Positions 24,446 to 32,960 of a stretch of 64,000 bases of DNA are shown piece after piece. Location: the NCBI RefSeq assembly GCF_016863395.1, contig NZ_BOOU01000036.1, forward strand, positions 183,073-247,072. The letters run 5' to 3'. Source of the stretch: Sphaerisporangium rufum (GTDB lineage Bacteria; Actinomycetota; Actinomycetes; Streptosporangiales; Streptosporangiaceae). The translations under genes were made by a program, and so were the position numbers. The notes below the pieces were generated by a model that worked only from the letters and a program-made list of their open reading frames with translations, was not told the DNA's origin and made no database searches. The stretch's first letter is position 1. Every line of letters begins with the position of its first letter.

Positions 24446-24740
24446 GCGATCACCGCTGCCGTGACGGAGGACCATGATTGCTGGAATCTCGTGGCCAGAA
24501 TCGCAGCCGGATCGTCTGTGGCGGCCGATCTTCGTTTCAGGTTTCGTCCCGCCGACAGCAAAGATCGTTACAGTCGCGTGGCATGCCGGGGCGGTGACTA
24601 GTTCATCCTGGAGTGGGTAAATTGCTACGCGCATCGGCACCGGGAGAAGAAATCGCCCGTCGAGACGGGCAGGCGGCGGCGAGTCGTGTGAAGCTAGGCA
24701 TGCGGGCAGGACCGACCGCGGCCGCACCTGGGGAGGGGCG

Positions 24741-25679
24741 ATGGGAGTCGAGCGTCGCCATGCGCTGGCGTCGGCCGCCCTCGGCCGCGGGCCGGCGCCC
24801 CGGCCGGCCACCGCTCCCCGATCCGCGACGAGCGTCGTGACCGGTGAGGTCCTCGACATCAGCCCGCATCTGCTGATCCTGGAGAACCCGGACGGCGTGG
24901 AGGAGCGGCTGGTCATCGCGCCGTGGGCGACCGCCTGGTACGGCGCGGCGATCCCGCCCGCCGAGATCCCCGCCGGGTCGCGGGTGGTCGTCCGCGCCAC
25001 CCAGGCGGGACGGGTGGTCGACCGCGTCTGGGCCGCCGTCACCCGGGTGACCGGGGTCATCCTCGCGCTGGGCCGCGAGCGCCGGGACCGCACCATCGAG
25101 GTGGACTGCGGCCCGCACCGGGGCCGGCGGGTCGCGGTGATCCCCTACGGCGCCTCGGGGCGCATCCGGGTACGGTTCCCGAAGCTCGAACCCGGCTATC
25201 TCTTCGACGCCATCGGCACCCGGGTGAACGGGGTGACCTACGCACGGCTGCCGGCCACCTCGCAGCCGCCCTACCGGGCGACCGCGGTGCCCCCGCCGCC
25301 GCCCGGGTACGGCGGGGTGCAATCCCGGATCTCCGGGACGGCCGGCTGGTCGGACGCCTTCGACGAGGGCGAGACCGGCGCGGCGTACCCGATGCTGGAA
25401 CGGGCCGACTCCGGCTGCGACGACGCGGGCGTGTCCTGCGCCGCCCTGCCGTATCTGGCGCTGGGGTCGCGGCTGCACGTGGAGAACACCTGTGCCGGCC
25501 AGGCCGCCACGGTGCCGATCGTCACCTGCGGCTGCATGGCGGGCCGGTACTGCGACCGCTGCGTGGAGTGCGGCACCTCGCCGCGCGGGCGGGTCGTCGA
25601 GCTGTCGCCGGCGTCGTTCGTCGAGCTGGGCGGCGATCTGGCCAACGGATGTTTCAACGCGCGCATCGGACTTGGGTGA
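24741..25679 (+). CDS. Protein with C-terminal RlpA-like double-psi beta-barrel
   Basis: 312 aa. Residues 30-160 are beta-rich ('VVTGEVLDISPHLLILENPD', 'AGSRVVVRATQAGRVVDRVW'). After a Pro-rich link the last 110 residues read as a Cys-rich double-psi barrel: 'GTAGWSDAFD', 'ALGSRLHVENTCAGQAATV', 'RGRVVELSPASFVELGG'. RlpA/expansin-like barrels bind or cleave cell-wall glycans. No classical signal peptide is present, only a short Ala/Arg-rich start, so secretion is uncertain. ATG 24741 follows GGAGG by 5 bases. The next gene starts 1 base after this stop, and that MauE-like membrane protein probably acts with it in disulfide chemistry, given the ten or so Cys here. Confidence 0.72.
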   Translation: MGVERRHALASAALGRGPAPRPATAPRSATSVVTGEVLDISPHLLILENPDGVEERLVIAPWATAWYGAAIPPAEIPAGSRVVVRATQAGRVVDRVWAAVTRVTGVILALGRERRDRTIEVDCGPHRGRRVAVIPYGASGRIRVRFPKLEPGYLFDAIGTRVNGVTYARLPATSQPPYRATAVPPPPPGYGGVQSRISGTAGWSDAFDEGETGAAYPMLERADSGCDDAGVSCAALPYLALGSRLHVENTCAGQAATVPIVTCGCMAGRYCDRCVECGTSPRGRVVELSPASFVELGGDLANGCFNARIGLG

Positions 25680-25680
25680 C

Positions 25681-26526
25681 ATGACGCCGACGCAGCCGAC
25701 GACCATCGCCACCGCCGCCCTGGTGCTGCTCGTGGTGCTGCTGGTGCTCGGCGGCGCGGCCAAGGCGGCGACGCTGCGCGGCGACGCCGAGCCGGGCGCG
25801 CTGGTCCGGCTCGGACCGGGGGTGCTGGTTCCGGAACGCTGGCGGCGGCCGGTGATGGTCGTCTGCTCGATCGGCGAGATCGTGCTGGCGATCGGCCTGA
25901 TCTTCACCCGGCACCCGCTGCCGCGCTGGGGGACGATCGCGTTCTTCTCGGTGGCGAGCTACGTGCTGGTCGAGCTGCGCCGCCGCCGGCCGGACGCGGG
26001 ATGCGGCTGCTTCGGCGAGGCGAGTTCGGCGCCGGTGGGTCTGCGGTCGATCGGCCGGGCGGTGGTGCTGGCCGCGATGGCGGTACTGGTGACGCTGGTG
26101 CCGGTGTCCGGAGTGGACCTGGCCGCGGGGATCTCCGCCGACCTGGCGCTGGCGCTGGGCGCCGGGACGGCGCTGCTGGCGGTGCTGTCACCGGAGATGG
26201 GTGAGGGCATCGCCCGGGTGCGGTACCGGGTGCCCTGCGAGCAGCGGCCGATCCCCGCAGCCCGGGCACTGGCGCGGCTGCGGGCGAGCGCCGAGTGGCG
26301 GGCGCACGCCGGCCTGCTGGCCTCCGCCGAGCCGGCGGACTCCTGGCGGGAGCTGTGCTGGCGGTTCTATCTCTATCCAGGCCGGACGGCGTCCGGGGAG
26401 CCGGCCGAGGTGGTGTTCGCGGTGCACCTGGTGGGGCGGCGGCCGCCGGTCCGGGTGGCCGTGCTGGCGGCGGCGGGCGCGCCGGGAAGTCTGCCGGAAT
26501 CTAGCGGAATATCGGCCGCACACTAG
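25681..26526 (+). CDS. MauE/DoxX-like membrane protein with cytosolic tail
   Basis: 281 aa. The N-terminal 165 residues form four or five membrane helices of the MauE (methylamine utilisation) type, including the diagnostic 'PDAGCGCFGEASSAPVGL' with its Cys pair and 'GGAAKAATLRGD'. About 110 soluble residues follow ('GEGIARVRYRVPCEQRPIPA') and are not part of MauE. MauE proteins are linked to disulfide formation and to quinone. ATG 25681 lies right after the stop of the RlpA-like gene. Their pairing suggests oxidative folding of an exported Cys-rich protein. Confidence 0.8.
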   Translation: MTPTQPTTIATAALVLLVVLLVLGGAAKAATLRGDAEPGALVRLGPGVLVPERWRRPVMVVCSIGEIVLAIGLIFTRHPLPRWGTIAFFSVASYVLVELRRRRPDAGCGCFGEASSAPVGLRSIGRAVVLAAMAVLVTLVPVSGVDLAAGISADLALALGAGTALLAVLSPEMGEGIARVRYRVPCEQRPIPAARALARLRASAEWRAHAGLLASAEPADSWRELCWRFYLYPGRTASGEPAEVVFAVHLVGRRPPVRVAVLAAAGAPGSLPESSGISAAH

Positions 26527-26626
26527 AAACCCTTAGACGGCCCAAGGTGGATGCCGCCGCCCGCGACCGGGGAACCGGTGCGAGGGGGACCGGACGCGGG
26601 CCCGGCCGCGGGCGAGCGGCATTCAG

Positions 26627-26670
26627 CTCTCTACGGCTCTCTAGCTTCCCCTCTAGAAAGCCGTAGAGAG
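26627..26670. terminator. Bidirectional terminator between MauE-like and ATPase genes
   Basis: 12-bp perfect arms CTCTCTACGGCT (26627-26638) and AGCCGTAGAGAG (26659-26670) around a 20-base loop that holds two CTCTAG words. It lies between convergent genes. Confidence 0.75.
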
Positions 26671-26718
26671 GTCAATGGGGCACGGACGGCGCCGTGCCGG
26701 GGGTGATCGCCGGGCCGG

Positions 26719-27900
26719 CTATAACGGCTGGGCCCGGAGGAACTTACCGAAGTGCGGCACGGTGAAGGCGATCAACCCGCGCTCGGCGCTGTAGATGAGT
26801 CCCTTCTTGATCAGGCTGTCGCGGGCGGGCGAGAGGCTGGACGGCTTGCGGCCGAGCAGCTCGGCCACGTCGGAGGTGAGCACCGGCTCCTCGCCGGCCG
26901 ACGCCATCGCGCGCATGTAGTCGCGCTCGGCGGGGGTGGCCCGTTCGTACCGGCTGCCGAAGAACCCGACGGCGAGCTCCTCCTCCGCCTCGGGCGCGGC
27001 GACCCGGATGTCGTCGGCGGTGATGGGGCTGTCCGGCGCCAGGTCCCAGGCGACCTTGCCGTACGCCTGCACGAAGTAGGGGTAGCCGTCGGCCGCCCGG
27101 TAGAGGGCGTCCAGCGCCTCCGGGGTGAACTCCACCTGCTCGCGCTCGGCCGGGGCGATCAGCGCCAGGTCGGCGGCCTCCCGGTCCAGCCGGTCGATGC
27201 GGGCGTAGCGGAACAGCCGCTCGGAGTAGCTCTTGGCCGCGCTCAGCACGCCCGGCAGGTGCGGCAGGCCGGCGCCGACCACGATCAGCGGGCCGCCGCT
27301 CTGCGACAGCTCGTGGCAGGCCGCGCACAGCGCCGAGACGTCGGCCGGCCGCACGTCCTGCATCTCGTCGATGAACAGCGCCACGCCGACGCCGAGGTCG
27401 GTGGCCACCGAGGCGGCGTCCACGAACAGCTCGGTGAGGTCGATCTCCAGGTCGCCGGAGTCGGCGCGCCCGCGGCCGGCCGGGACATCGATCGCCGGGG
27501 ACCAGTGGGAGGTGCCCTTGGCCGCGGCCGGGTCGCGCATGGCGAACGCCTTGAGCACGCCGAGGAACTCCTCGATGCGCTCCGGCGCCCGGTGGCGAGG
27601 GGCCAGCTCGCGGACCGCCATGTGCAGCGCGGCGGCGACCGGCCGGCGGATCGACTGCTCGGGCCGGGCCTCGATCTTGCCGGTGCCCCACAGCCGCTGC
27701 ATGGCCATCGACTTGAAGGTGTTGAGCAGCACGGTCTTGCCCACGCCGCGCAGCCCGGTGAGGACCATGCTCCGCTCGGGGCGGCCGCGGGCCACCCGCT
27801 CCAGCACGACCTCGAACTGCCGCAGCTCACGATCGCGGCCGGCCAGCTCCGGCGGGCGCTGCCCGGCGCCGGGGGCATAGGGATTCCGCACGGGGTCCAC
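26719..27900 (-). CDS. AAA-type ATPase with winged-helix C-terminus
   Basis: 393 aa. Walker A is 'LTGLRGVGKTVLLNTFKS', Walker B 'GVALFIDEMQDVRPAD', sensor-1-like 'PLIVVGAGLPHLPG', followed by a lid ('EREQVEFTPEALDALYRAAD') and a winged helix at the end ('LLGRKPSSLSPARDSLIKKG'). The layout equals Orc1/Cdc6-like and AAA_16 ATPases common in actinobacteria, whose roles are mostly unknown. GTG 27900 is chosen because the family core begins at once (NPYAPGAGQRPPELAGRD); the frame is open to 28182, but that stretch contains promoter-like palindromes and no family sequence. GTG 27891 is an alternative. Confidence 0.88.
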   Translation of the reverse strand: MDPVRNPYAPGAGQRPPELAGRDRELRQFEVVLERVARGRPERSMVLTGLRGVGKTVLLNTFKSMAMQRLWGTGKIEARPEQSIRRPVAAALHMAVRELAPRHRAPERIEEFLGVLKAFAMRDPAAAKGTSHWSPAIDVPAGRGRADSGDLEIDLTELFVDAASVATDLGVGVALFIDEMQDVRPADVSALCAACHELSQSGGPLIVVGAGLPHLPGVLSAAKSYSERLFRYARIDRLDREAADLALIAPAEREQVEFTPEALDALYRAADGYPYFVQAYGKVAWDLAPDSPITADDIRVAAPEAEEELAVGFFGSRYERATPAERDYMRAMASAGEEPVLTSDVAELLGRKPSSLSPARDSLIKKGLIYSAERGLIAFTVPHFGKFLRAQPL

Positions 27901-27921
27901 GCTCTCGGACTTTATGCCCGG

Positions 27922-27941
27922 ATCTAGCGGCCGTCCTAGAT
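27922..27941 (-). promoter_or_regulatory. Candidate operator of the AAA ATPase gene
   Basis: Perfect inverted repeat ATCTAG (27922-27927) / CTAGAT (27936-27941), 22 bases upstream of the start, with a second small dyad CCGT-AGAA-ACGG at 27944-27955. CTAG is rare in GC-rich genomes, so repeated CTAG words here and at the other end of the gene stand out. The rest of 27942-28229, between the divergent ATPase and M15 genes, shows no gene. Confidence 0.45.
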
Positions 27942-28229
27942 TTCCGTAGAAACGGCTACCGCGTGTCGCCGGGCACCGGACGGCGCCGGGCCGGACCTGC
28001 GGGGGCGCCGCGACGGCCGTCATGACACGCACCTCACCCTCGCCGTCCGGGTTGGACCGAACCGGTGTTCGATCCGACGCCCATGACTGTAGCGCTCCCT
28101 CGAACATGTGCGCGAGGTCTATCGCGGAAAAGCCGCCATGCGTGTCGCGCATACCTCGGCGGCACCGGCGTCCCCGGGCCACGTCACGATTGCGTCACGA
28201 GCGCGGCGCCGATGGCCTTACCCTGGCGT

Positions 28230-28997
28230 ATGCCCGAGACACGAAAGCGGCTCCACCTGGGCCTTCTCGCGCTGGTGGCCGCCGCGGGAGCCCTGGCCGG
28301 CTGCGGTGACGGCGGCGGGCCGGCCGGCGCCACGCCCGCGCCCGAGACCGGCCCGGCGACGCCCGGCCCGGCCACGACGCCGCCGGCGGTGAGCGAGACC
28401 CCGAGCCCGGCCCCCTCCCCTGCCGGGCCGCCGGACTTCTCGGCCAAGGTCTCGCCGGTGACCGCCAAGGACCTGCCGCACTCCTGGCGGCCCGGCTGCC
28501 CGGTGCCGCCGTCCCGGCTCCGGAAGGTCACCATGACCTACTGGGGGTTCGACAAGAAGGCGCACACCGGCGAGCTGATCGTGAACAGCGCGGTCACCGA
28601 TGACGTGACCGCCATCTTCCGGCGCCTGTACGAGTGGCGCTACCCGATCGCCCGGATGCGGCCGGTGGACGCCTACCGGGGCAGCGACTTCGACTCGATC
28701 GAGGCGGCCAACACCTCGGCGTTCAACTGCCGCGCGGTCACCGGGGGCACCGGCTGGTCCAAGCACTCCTACGGCCGGGCCATCGACCTCAACCCGCGGG
28801 AGAACCCGTGGGTCGAGCCGGACGGCTCGGTGGCGCACGGCAACGCCCGCAAGTTCGCCCGGCGCCCGCTGCAGGCCCCCGGCGTGATCAACCCCGGTGA
28901 CCGGGTGGTCCGGCTGTTCGCGAAGTACGGCTGGGAGTGGGGCGGCCTGTTCGCCGGCGCCAAGGACTACCAGCACTTCAGCAAGGGCGGCGGCTGA
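28230..28997 (+). CDS. Lipoprotein peptidase of family M15 (D,D-carboxypeptidase/endolysin-like)
   Basis: 255-aa lipoprotein. The signal peptide ends in the lipobox 'LAGC' (Cys near residue 24), followed by a Pro/Ala/Thr linker and an M15 zinc peptidase domain from about residue 75. The zinc-binding SxHxxGxAxD is 'SKHSYGRAIDLN' and the C-terminal ligand lies in 'DYQHFSK'; 'RPVDAYRGSDFDS' precedes them as in the family. It should trim peptidoglycan peptides on the outer face of the membrane. ATG 28230 has no ribosome site, but TACCCT lies 6 to 7 bases upstream, consistent with a leaderless message. It converges on the pseudo-subtilase pair. Confidence 0.9.
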   Translation: MPETRKRLHLGLLALVAAAGALAGCGDGGGPAGATPAPETGPATPGPATTPPAVSETPSPAPSPAGPPDFSAKVSPVTAKDLPHSWRPGCPVPPSRLRKVTMTYWGFDKKAHTGELIVNSAVTDDVTAIFRRLYEWRYPIARMRPVDAYRGSDFDSIEAANTSAFNCRAVTGGTGWSKHSYGRAIDLNPRENPWVEPDGSVAHGNARKFARRPLQAPGVINPGDRVVRLFAKYGWEWGGLFAGAKDYQHFSKGGG

Positions 28998-29006
28998 GGG
29001 CCGGCC

Positions 29007-30230
29007 TCACAGGCCGTCGGTGAAGAGCAGGCGGTTGGGCGTGGCGGCCGGCACGTCGCGCAGCGCGCCGGTGGTGGCGTTGCCCGTGATCCACCGGATG
29101 ACGGTCACCGAGCTGGCGTCCCCGTACAGGTCCTTGAACAGCGCCGCCGTGCCGGCCGCGTACGCGGCGGCGTAGCCGGTCCCGCTGCCCTGCCGGACCG
29201 CGCCGCCGGGCCCGGCCGACGCCACGTCCACGCCGGGCGCGTACACGTCCACGCAGGGACCGCGGCCGCTGAAGGCGGCCGGGCGGTCGGTCTCGGTGGA
29301 CGCCGCGATGGTCAGCGGGCCGGCCGCCGAGCCCGGGGAGGTGTCGCAGGCGTCGGCGCCCCCGTCGCCCGCACCTCCGGCGAGCAGGATGGTCAGGTAG
29401 GTCAGCCCGTTGGCGGCGTCGTTCAGCATCGGCGACTCCGGGCCGCTGAAGGTGAGGACGGCGACGGCCGGGCGCCGCAGGTTCCCCGCGATCCATTCCA
29501 GGCCGGCGATGGCGGCCGAGTAGGTGCCCGTGCCGCCGCAGCCCAGCACCCGGACCGGCACCAGCCGGACGGCCGGTGCGACCCCGGAGCGGGTGCCGCC
29601 GAGGATGCCGGCCGCGAAGGTGCCCTGGCCCCCGCAGTCGCCGCTGCCGAGCCCGTCGGCGACCACGGAGTATCCGGGGTCGACCCGGCCGGCGAGGTCG
29701 CCGCCGCGCGGGTCGATGCCGGTGCCGACGACGTACGCGGTCACCCCGGCGCCGCGGTGCACGGCCCGGAACGACCCGTCGAGCGGCAGAGCCCGCTGGT
29801 CGATCCGGTCCAGGCCCCAGGACGTGGTGGGCGCCGTCCGGGCCGCGCCCGGCGCCGGCGGCCGGACGGCCGGCCCCGGCGCGGCGGGCGCCCGGACGAC
29901 GCCATCGGACTCGATGGCGGTGACCTCGGGCTGCCTGAGCATGACCGTCAGCTGCTGGGCGGTCAGCGGGACGGCGAACCCGTTCATCACCTTCGTGTAG
30001 ACGTAGACCGGCCGTAGCCCGAGCCGGGACAGCACGCTCGCCGGCCGCGCGTCTTCGGTGAGCCGGACGATGTACCGGTCCGCCCGCGCCGGGGCCGCCG
30101 TGACCCGGTACCGCTCCGGCGGATCGGCGTGGCCGGCGGGCGGCACGACGGCGGCCGGCAGCGCCCACGGAAGCACCAGCGCCGTCCAGCCGGCGGCGCG
30201 CCGGAACCTCGTCGTAAGGCGGACCCCCAT
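29007..30230 (-). CDS. Secreted subtilisin-like pseudoprotease (second of tandem pair)
   Basis: 407 aa: signal peptide, I9-type propeptide ('RYIVRLTEDARPASVLSRLG') and an S8A fold of the proteinase-K type ('TTSWGLDRIDQRALPLDGSF'). All catalytic positions are changed: Asp is Gly169 ('AYVVGTGID' for VIDTGI), His is Gln202 ('GGQGTFAAG' for GHGTHVAG), the oxyanion Asn is lost ('LAGGAGD'), and Ser is Gly352 ('GSGTGYAAAY' for GTSMAxPH). It cannot be an ordinary serine protease; binding, inhibition or scaffolding is more likely. ATG 30230 has GGAG 8 bases upstream. It lies 51 bases after its paralog and probably shares its transcript. Confidence 0.88.
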   Translation of the reverse strand: MGVRLTTRFRRAAGWTALVLPWALPAAVVPPAGHADPPERYRVTAAPARADRYIVRLTEDARPASVLSRLGLRPVYVYTKVMNGFAVPLTAQQLTVMLRQPEVTAIESDGVVRAPAAPGPAVRPPAPGAARTAPTTSWGLDRIDQRALPLDGSFRAVHRGAGVTAYVVGTGIDPRGGDLAGRVDPGYSVVADGLGSGDCGGQGTFAAGILGGTRSGVAPAVRLVPVRVLGCGGTGTYSAAIAGLEWIAGNLRRPAVAVLTFSGPESPMLNDAANGLTYLTILLAGGAGDGGADACDTSPGSAAGPLTIAASTETDRPAAFSGRGPCVDVYAPGVDVASAGPGGAVRQGSGTGYAAAYAAGTAALFKDLYGDASSVTVIRWITGNATTGALRDVPAATPNRLLFTDGL

Positions 30231-30281
30231 CGTGTTCTCCTCTCGTCTGCCACTCGTCTCACCGGCCATCGGCACCGCGCG

Positions 30282-31568
30282 TCACAACCCGCCGGTGAAC
30301 AGCAGCCGGTTCGGCGTGTCGGGCGGGACGCCGGTGAGCACCCCCTCGGTCGCGTTTTCGCGGATCCTGTCGAGCAGGACGTACGACCGCACGTCCCCGT
30401 AAGCGTCCTTGAACAACGCGGCGACGCCGGCCGCGTAGGAGGCGGCGAGCAGGGTGCCGCTGGTGCGGATGGTGGCGCCGCCCGGCCGGGCGGTCACCAC
30501 GGCGGCACCGGGGGCGAACAGGTCGACGCACGGCCCGGTGGTGCCGAAGCCCGCCGGACGATCGGCGACGGTGGACGCCGCGACGACCAGCGTGCTGAGC
30601 ACCTGGGCGGGTGAGGCCACGCACCTCCTCGCCGCGCCATCACCGGCGGCCAGGGTGAGGAAGACGTTGCGCCGGGCCAGTTCCAGCGCCGCGGCCTCCA
30701 GCGCCGGTGCCTCCAATGCCGGAGCGTTGACCCCGGAGCCTCCGATCACCGCGACGGAGGGGTGAGAGTTGTCCCGGGCGATCCAGTCGAGCCCGGCGAG
30801 CTTCCCGGAGAAGGTGCCGGTCCCGTCGCAGGCCACCACGCGGACCGGTATCAACCGGACCTTCCGTGCCACTCCCCAAGTGCGGCCACCGACAATGGTC
30901 GCGGCGGCGGTACCGCGGCCCAGGCAGTCGCCGGTGCCGTGGCCGTCCTGGACGACGGTGTACCCCGGGGCCAGCCGATTGGCGTACTCGGCGCCGGCCG
31001 GGTCGATGCCGCTGTCGACGATGTAGGCCGTCACGCCGACACCGGAGTGCCGGGCCTCGAAGCCTCCCGCCACAGGGAGGTAACGCTGGTCGATCCGGTC
31101 CAGCCCCCAGGAGCGTACCGGGGCGGGGCCGAGCGGCTCGGCGGGCAGCGGGCCGAATCCCTGGAAGAGGCCGTCGTGCTCCACGACCGCGACGCCGGGG
31201 TGCTGGAGCACCGTGACGACCTCCGCGGTGGTCAGCCGGGCGGCGAAGCCGTTGACGACCTTGGTGTACACGTACAGCGGCTTCACCTTGACCATGCCCA
31301 GTACCTCGGCGGGCCGGACGTCGGGCCGGAGCCGGACGATGTACTGGCCAGGAATGATCTTCACGCTGGGCCGGGGTGGGTCGGCGGGAGTCCAGCCACC
31401 GGCCCGGACCGGTGGGAGCGCCGCCGCCAGGCCGCCCGGGGCGAGCGGCACCGCGAGCAGCACCAGGAGCAGCACCAGGAGCCCGGTCGCGCGCGACGTC
31501 CGGGCCGTGCCACGGACGAGGCCGCCGCGCGGGCGGCGGGCGGCTGCCGGGTCGGAGCGGGCGGTCAT
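30282..31568 (-). CDS. Secreted subtilisin-like pseudoprotease (first of tandem pair)
   Basis: 428 aa: long signal/anchor helix (28-50), I9 propeptide ('GQYIVRLRPDVRPAEVLGMV') and an S8A domain. The catalytic Asp is kept (Asp185 in 'AYIVDSGID'), but His is Arg218 ('CLGRGTAAAT'), the oxyanion Asn is Asp ('LAAGDGAARR') and Ser is Leu373 ('SGTLLAASY'). An Ala-Glu-Leu stretch (284-298) is inserted in the core. Fold-defining Gly and Cys are preserved, so the protein seems kept for a non-catalytic role. ATG 31568 has GAGGGG 6 to 8 bases upstream; the longer frame to 31634 lacks this. It is upstream in the pair. Confidence 0.88.
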   Translation of the reverse strand: MTARSDPAAARRPRGGLVRGTARTSRATGLLVLLLVLLAVPLAPGGLAAALPPVRAGGWTPADPPRPSVKIIPGQYIVRLRPDVRPAEVLGMVKVKPLYVYTKVVNGFAARLTTAEVVTVLQHPGVAVVEHDGLFQGFGPLPAEPLGPAPVRSWGLDRIDQRYLPVAGGFEARHSGVGVTAYIVDSGIDPAGAEYANRLAPGYTVVQDGHGTGDCLGRGTAAATIVGGRTWGVARKVRLIPVRVVACDGTGTFSGKLAGLDWIARDNSHPSVAVIGGSGVNAPALEAPALEAAALELARRNVFLTLAAGDGAARRCVASPAQVLSTLVVAASTVADRPAGFGTTGPCVDLFAPGAAVVTARPGGATIRTSGTLLAASYAAGVAALFKDAYGDVRSYVLLDRIRENATEGVLTGVPPDTPNRLLFTGGL

Positions 31569-31620
31569 CGCGGTCCCCTCGCGCTGGACTGGTTCCGGGG
31601 CCGGTGCGCGGCCGCCGATC

Positions 31621-31669
31621 TGATCATTGATCAACTACCCACAGTAGCGAGTCTTACGCTGCGTGATCA
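31621..31669 (-). promoter_or_regulatory. Probable promoter/operator of the pseudo-subtilase pair
   Basis: Three TGATCA palindromes occur here: two adjacent (31621-31633, one base apart) and one at 31664-31669. Between them, on the minus strand, lies TACTGT as a possible -10. The cluster is suited to a dimeric repressor. Confidence 0.4.
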
Positions 31670-31755
31670 GATATCCGCTGACCGGCCGCACCAGACCCGC
31701 CAAAAAGGGAGATTAAGGCAGCCTTGGCGGTTGATGCCCGATATGATCGCTGGCC

Positions 31756-32373
31756 GTGACCGCTCCGGAGTCATCCCCCGCGGGGGCACGTCGGGGACCG
31801 CTGCGGCCGTGGATCATCGTCACCGCGGTCCTGTTCGCGCTGGGCACCGTGCTGGCGCTCGCCTGGCCGGCGGGCGGGCTGCGCGAGCAGCGGGACGAGG
31901 TCCCCCACCGCAAGGCCGGCCAGACCACCACCGGCCACCGTTTCGCCATAAAGCCCTACAAACCCCGGTACGTCACCAAGGACCCCGGGCCGGCGCTCGG
32001 CGACCCGAAACCCGGCCGCTTCCTGGTGCTTGAGTTCGACGTGCGCAACGTCGGCCACGACACCGCCTCGGTCACCCACCTGGCCGAGGACCTGTCCCCG
32101 GTCCTGTCGCCCGGCGGCCGGGCGCTCGACCGGTTCAAGGACCGGACGGCCGGCTTCGTGGTGCGCGACGCCCACACCGACCGCGACCAGCTCCAGCCCG
32201 GCCTGCCGGAACGGGTCATGATGGTCTACACCGTGCCCGCCGGCCTCCCCGACCCGACCAACGTGACCCTGACCTTCCGCGACCACGTCTACCAGGCCGG
32301 ATTCCAGACCGACCTGCCCGAGTGGCTGCCCGGCGAGAATCTGGCCGTCTACGACCTGGTGGTGGGCCGGTGA
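31756..32373 (+). CDS. Membrane-anchored extracytoplasmic protein 1 of a coupled triad (DUF4352-like)
   Basis: 205 aa: one N-terminal helix ('WIIVTAVLFALGTVLALAWP') and an exported beta-sandwich-like domain ('GRFLVLEFDVRNVGHDTASV', 'YTVPAGLPDPTNVTLTFRDH') that resembles DUF4352/telomeric-repeat-binding-like domains of actinobacterial surface proteins. No catalytic motif is visible. GTG 31756 has no Shine-Dalgarno, but TATGAT sits 8 bases upstream, giving a leaderless start. Its stop overlaps the next start, and a third related gene overlaps in the same manner, so the three are made together and may form one complex. Confidence 0.7.
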   Translation: MTAPESSPAGARRGPLRPWIIVTAVLFALGTVLALAWPAGGLREQRDEVPHRKAGQTTTGHRFAIKPYKPRYVTKDPGPALGDPKPGRFLVLEFDVRNVGHDTASVTHLAEDLSPVLSPGGRALDRFKDRTAGFVVRDAHTDRDQLQPGLPERVMMVYTVPAGLPDPTNVTLTFRDHVYQAGFQTDLPEWLPGENLAVYDLVVGR

Positions 32374-32960
32374 GGCGCGCGCTGCTCGGCCTCCTCACCG
32401 GCGCGCTGCTGCTGGCCGCGATCGCCGGGGTGCACCGCGCCATGCCGGACATCACCCGGCGGTACGCGCCGATCGCCACCGACGGCGAGATCGGCCGCGA
32501 GGTGGACACCACCGCCTTCCGGCTGCGGGTCGACCGGATGCAGGTCGCCCGGACGGTGCGGTTCACCGACGACCTGAACCTGCCCGGCCCGGCCCGGACG
32601 ACCCGCGGCGTCTGGGTGGTGGTGTGGGCCACCGCCGCCGCGACCACCGAGGCCCTGCAGTTGCAGGGCGCCCGGCTGGTCACCGCGGACGGCTCCGCCT
32701 ACCTGGCCGCCTCGCTGCGCGACACCCTGGACAAGGCCGACCTGCAGCCCGGCATCCCCGCCTACGGCGCCCTGCTGTTCGAGATCCCCGCCGACCGGCT
32801 GGCCGGCGCCCGGCTGGCCGTCACCCCGCACAGCGTGGCCGGCCTCGACCTGCTCGGCCCGGCGGCCGACATCGACCTCGGCCTGTCGGACGCCTACGCC
32901 GCCCGGCTGCTCCGGGAGATCCCGCCCTCGCTGACCCTCCGGGAGGTGCGCACGCTGTGA
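32370..32960 (+). CDS. Membrane-anchored extracytoplasmic protein 2 of the triad
   Basis: 196 aa with an N-terminal helix ('ALLGLLTGALLLAAIAGV') and an extracytoplasmic beta-rich domain ('TTAFRLRVDRMQVARTVRFT', 'TRGVWVVVWATAAATTEALQ'). It resembles its neighbours in layout and weakly in sequence, so they are probably old duplicates. GTG 32370 overlaps the previous stop (GTGA), a translational coupling signal. No ligand or enzymatic motif is visible. Confidence 0.68.
   Translation: MRRALLGLLTGALLLAAIAGVHRAMPDITRRYAPIATDGEIGREVDTTAFRLRVDRMQVARTVRFTDDLNLPGPARTTRGVWVVVWATAAATTEALQLQGARLVTADGSAYLAASLRDTLDKADLQPGIPAYGALLFEIPADRLAGARLAVTPHSVAGLDLLGPAADIDLGLSDAYAARLLREIPPSLTLREVRTL

Noticed and set aside
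24846..25684. Alternative frames across the RlpA-like gene
   Set aside because: Arg/Gly-rich products without motifs; the chosen frame has Cys-rich barrel features and a GGAGG site.
26540..26640. Sequence like a cobalamin riboswitch (GGGGAACCGGTGCGA followed by GC-rich stems)
   Set aside because: Only the GGTGCGA-like word fits; the B12 box is missing and no gene follows on that strand. Chance resemblance in GC-rich DNA.
27901..28182. N-terminal extension of the AAA ATPase (start at 28182 or 28023)
   Set aside because: The added residues do not resemble the family, and the stretch holds dyads and promoter-like sequence.
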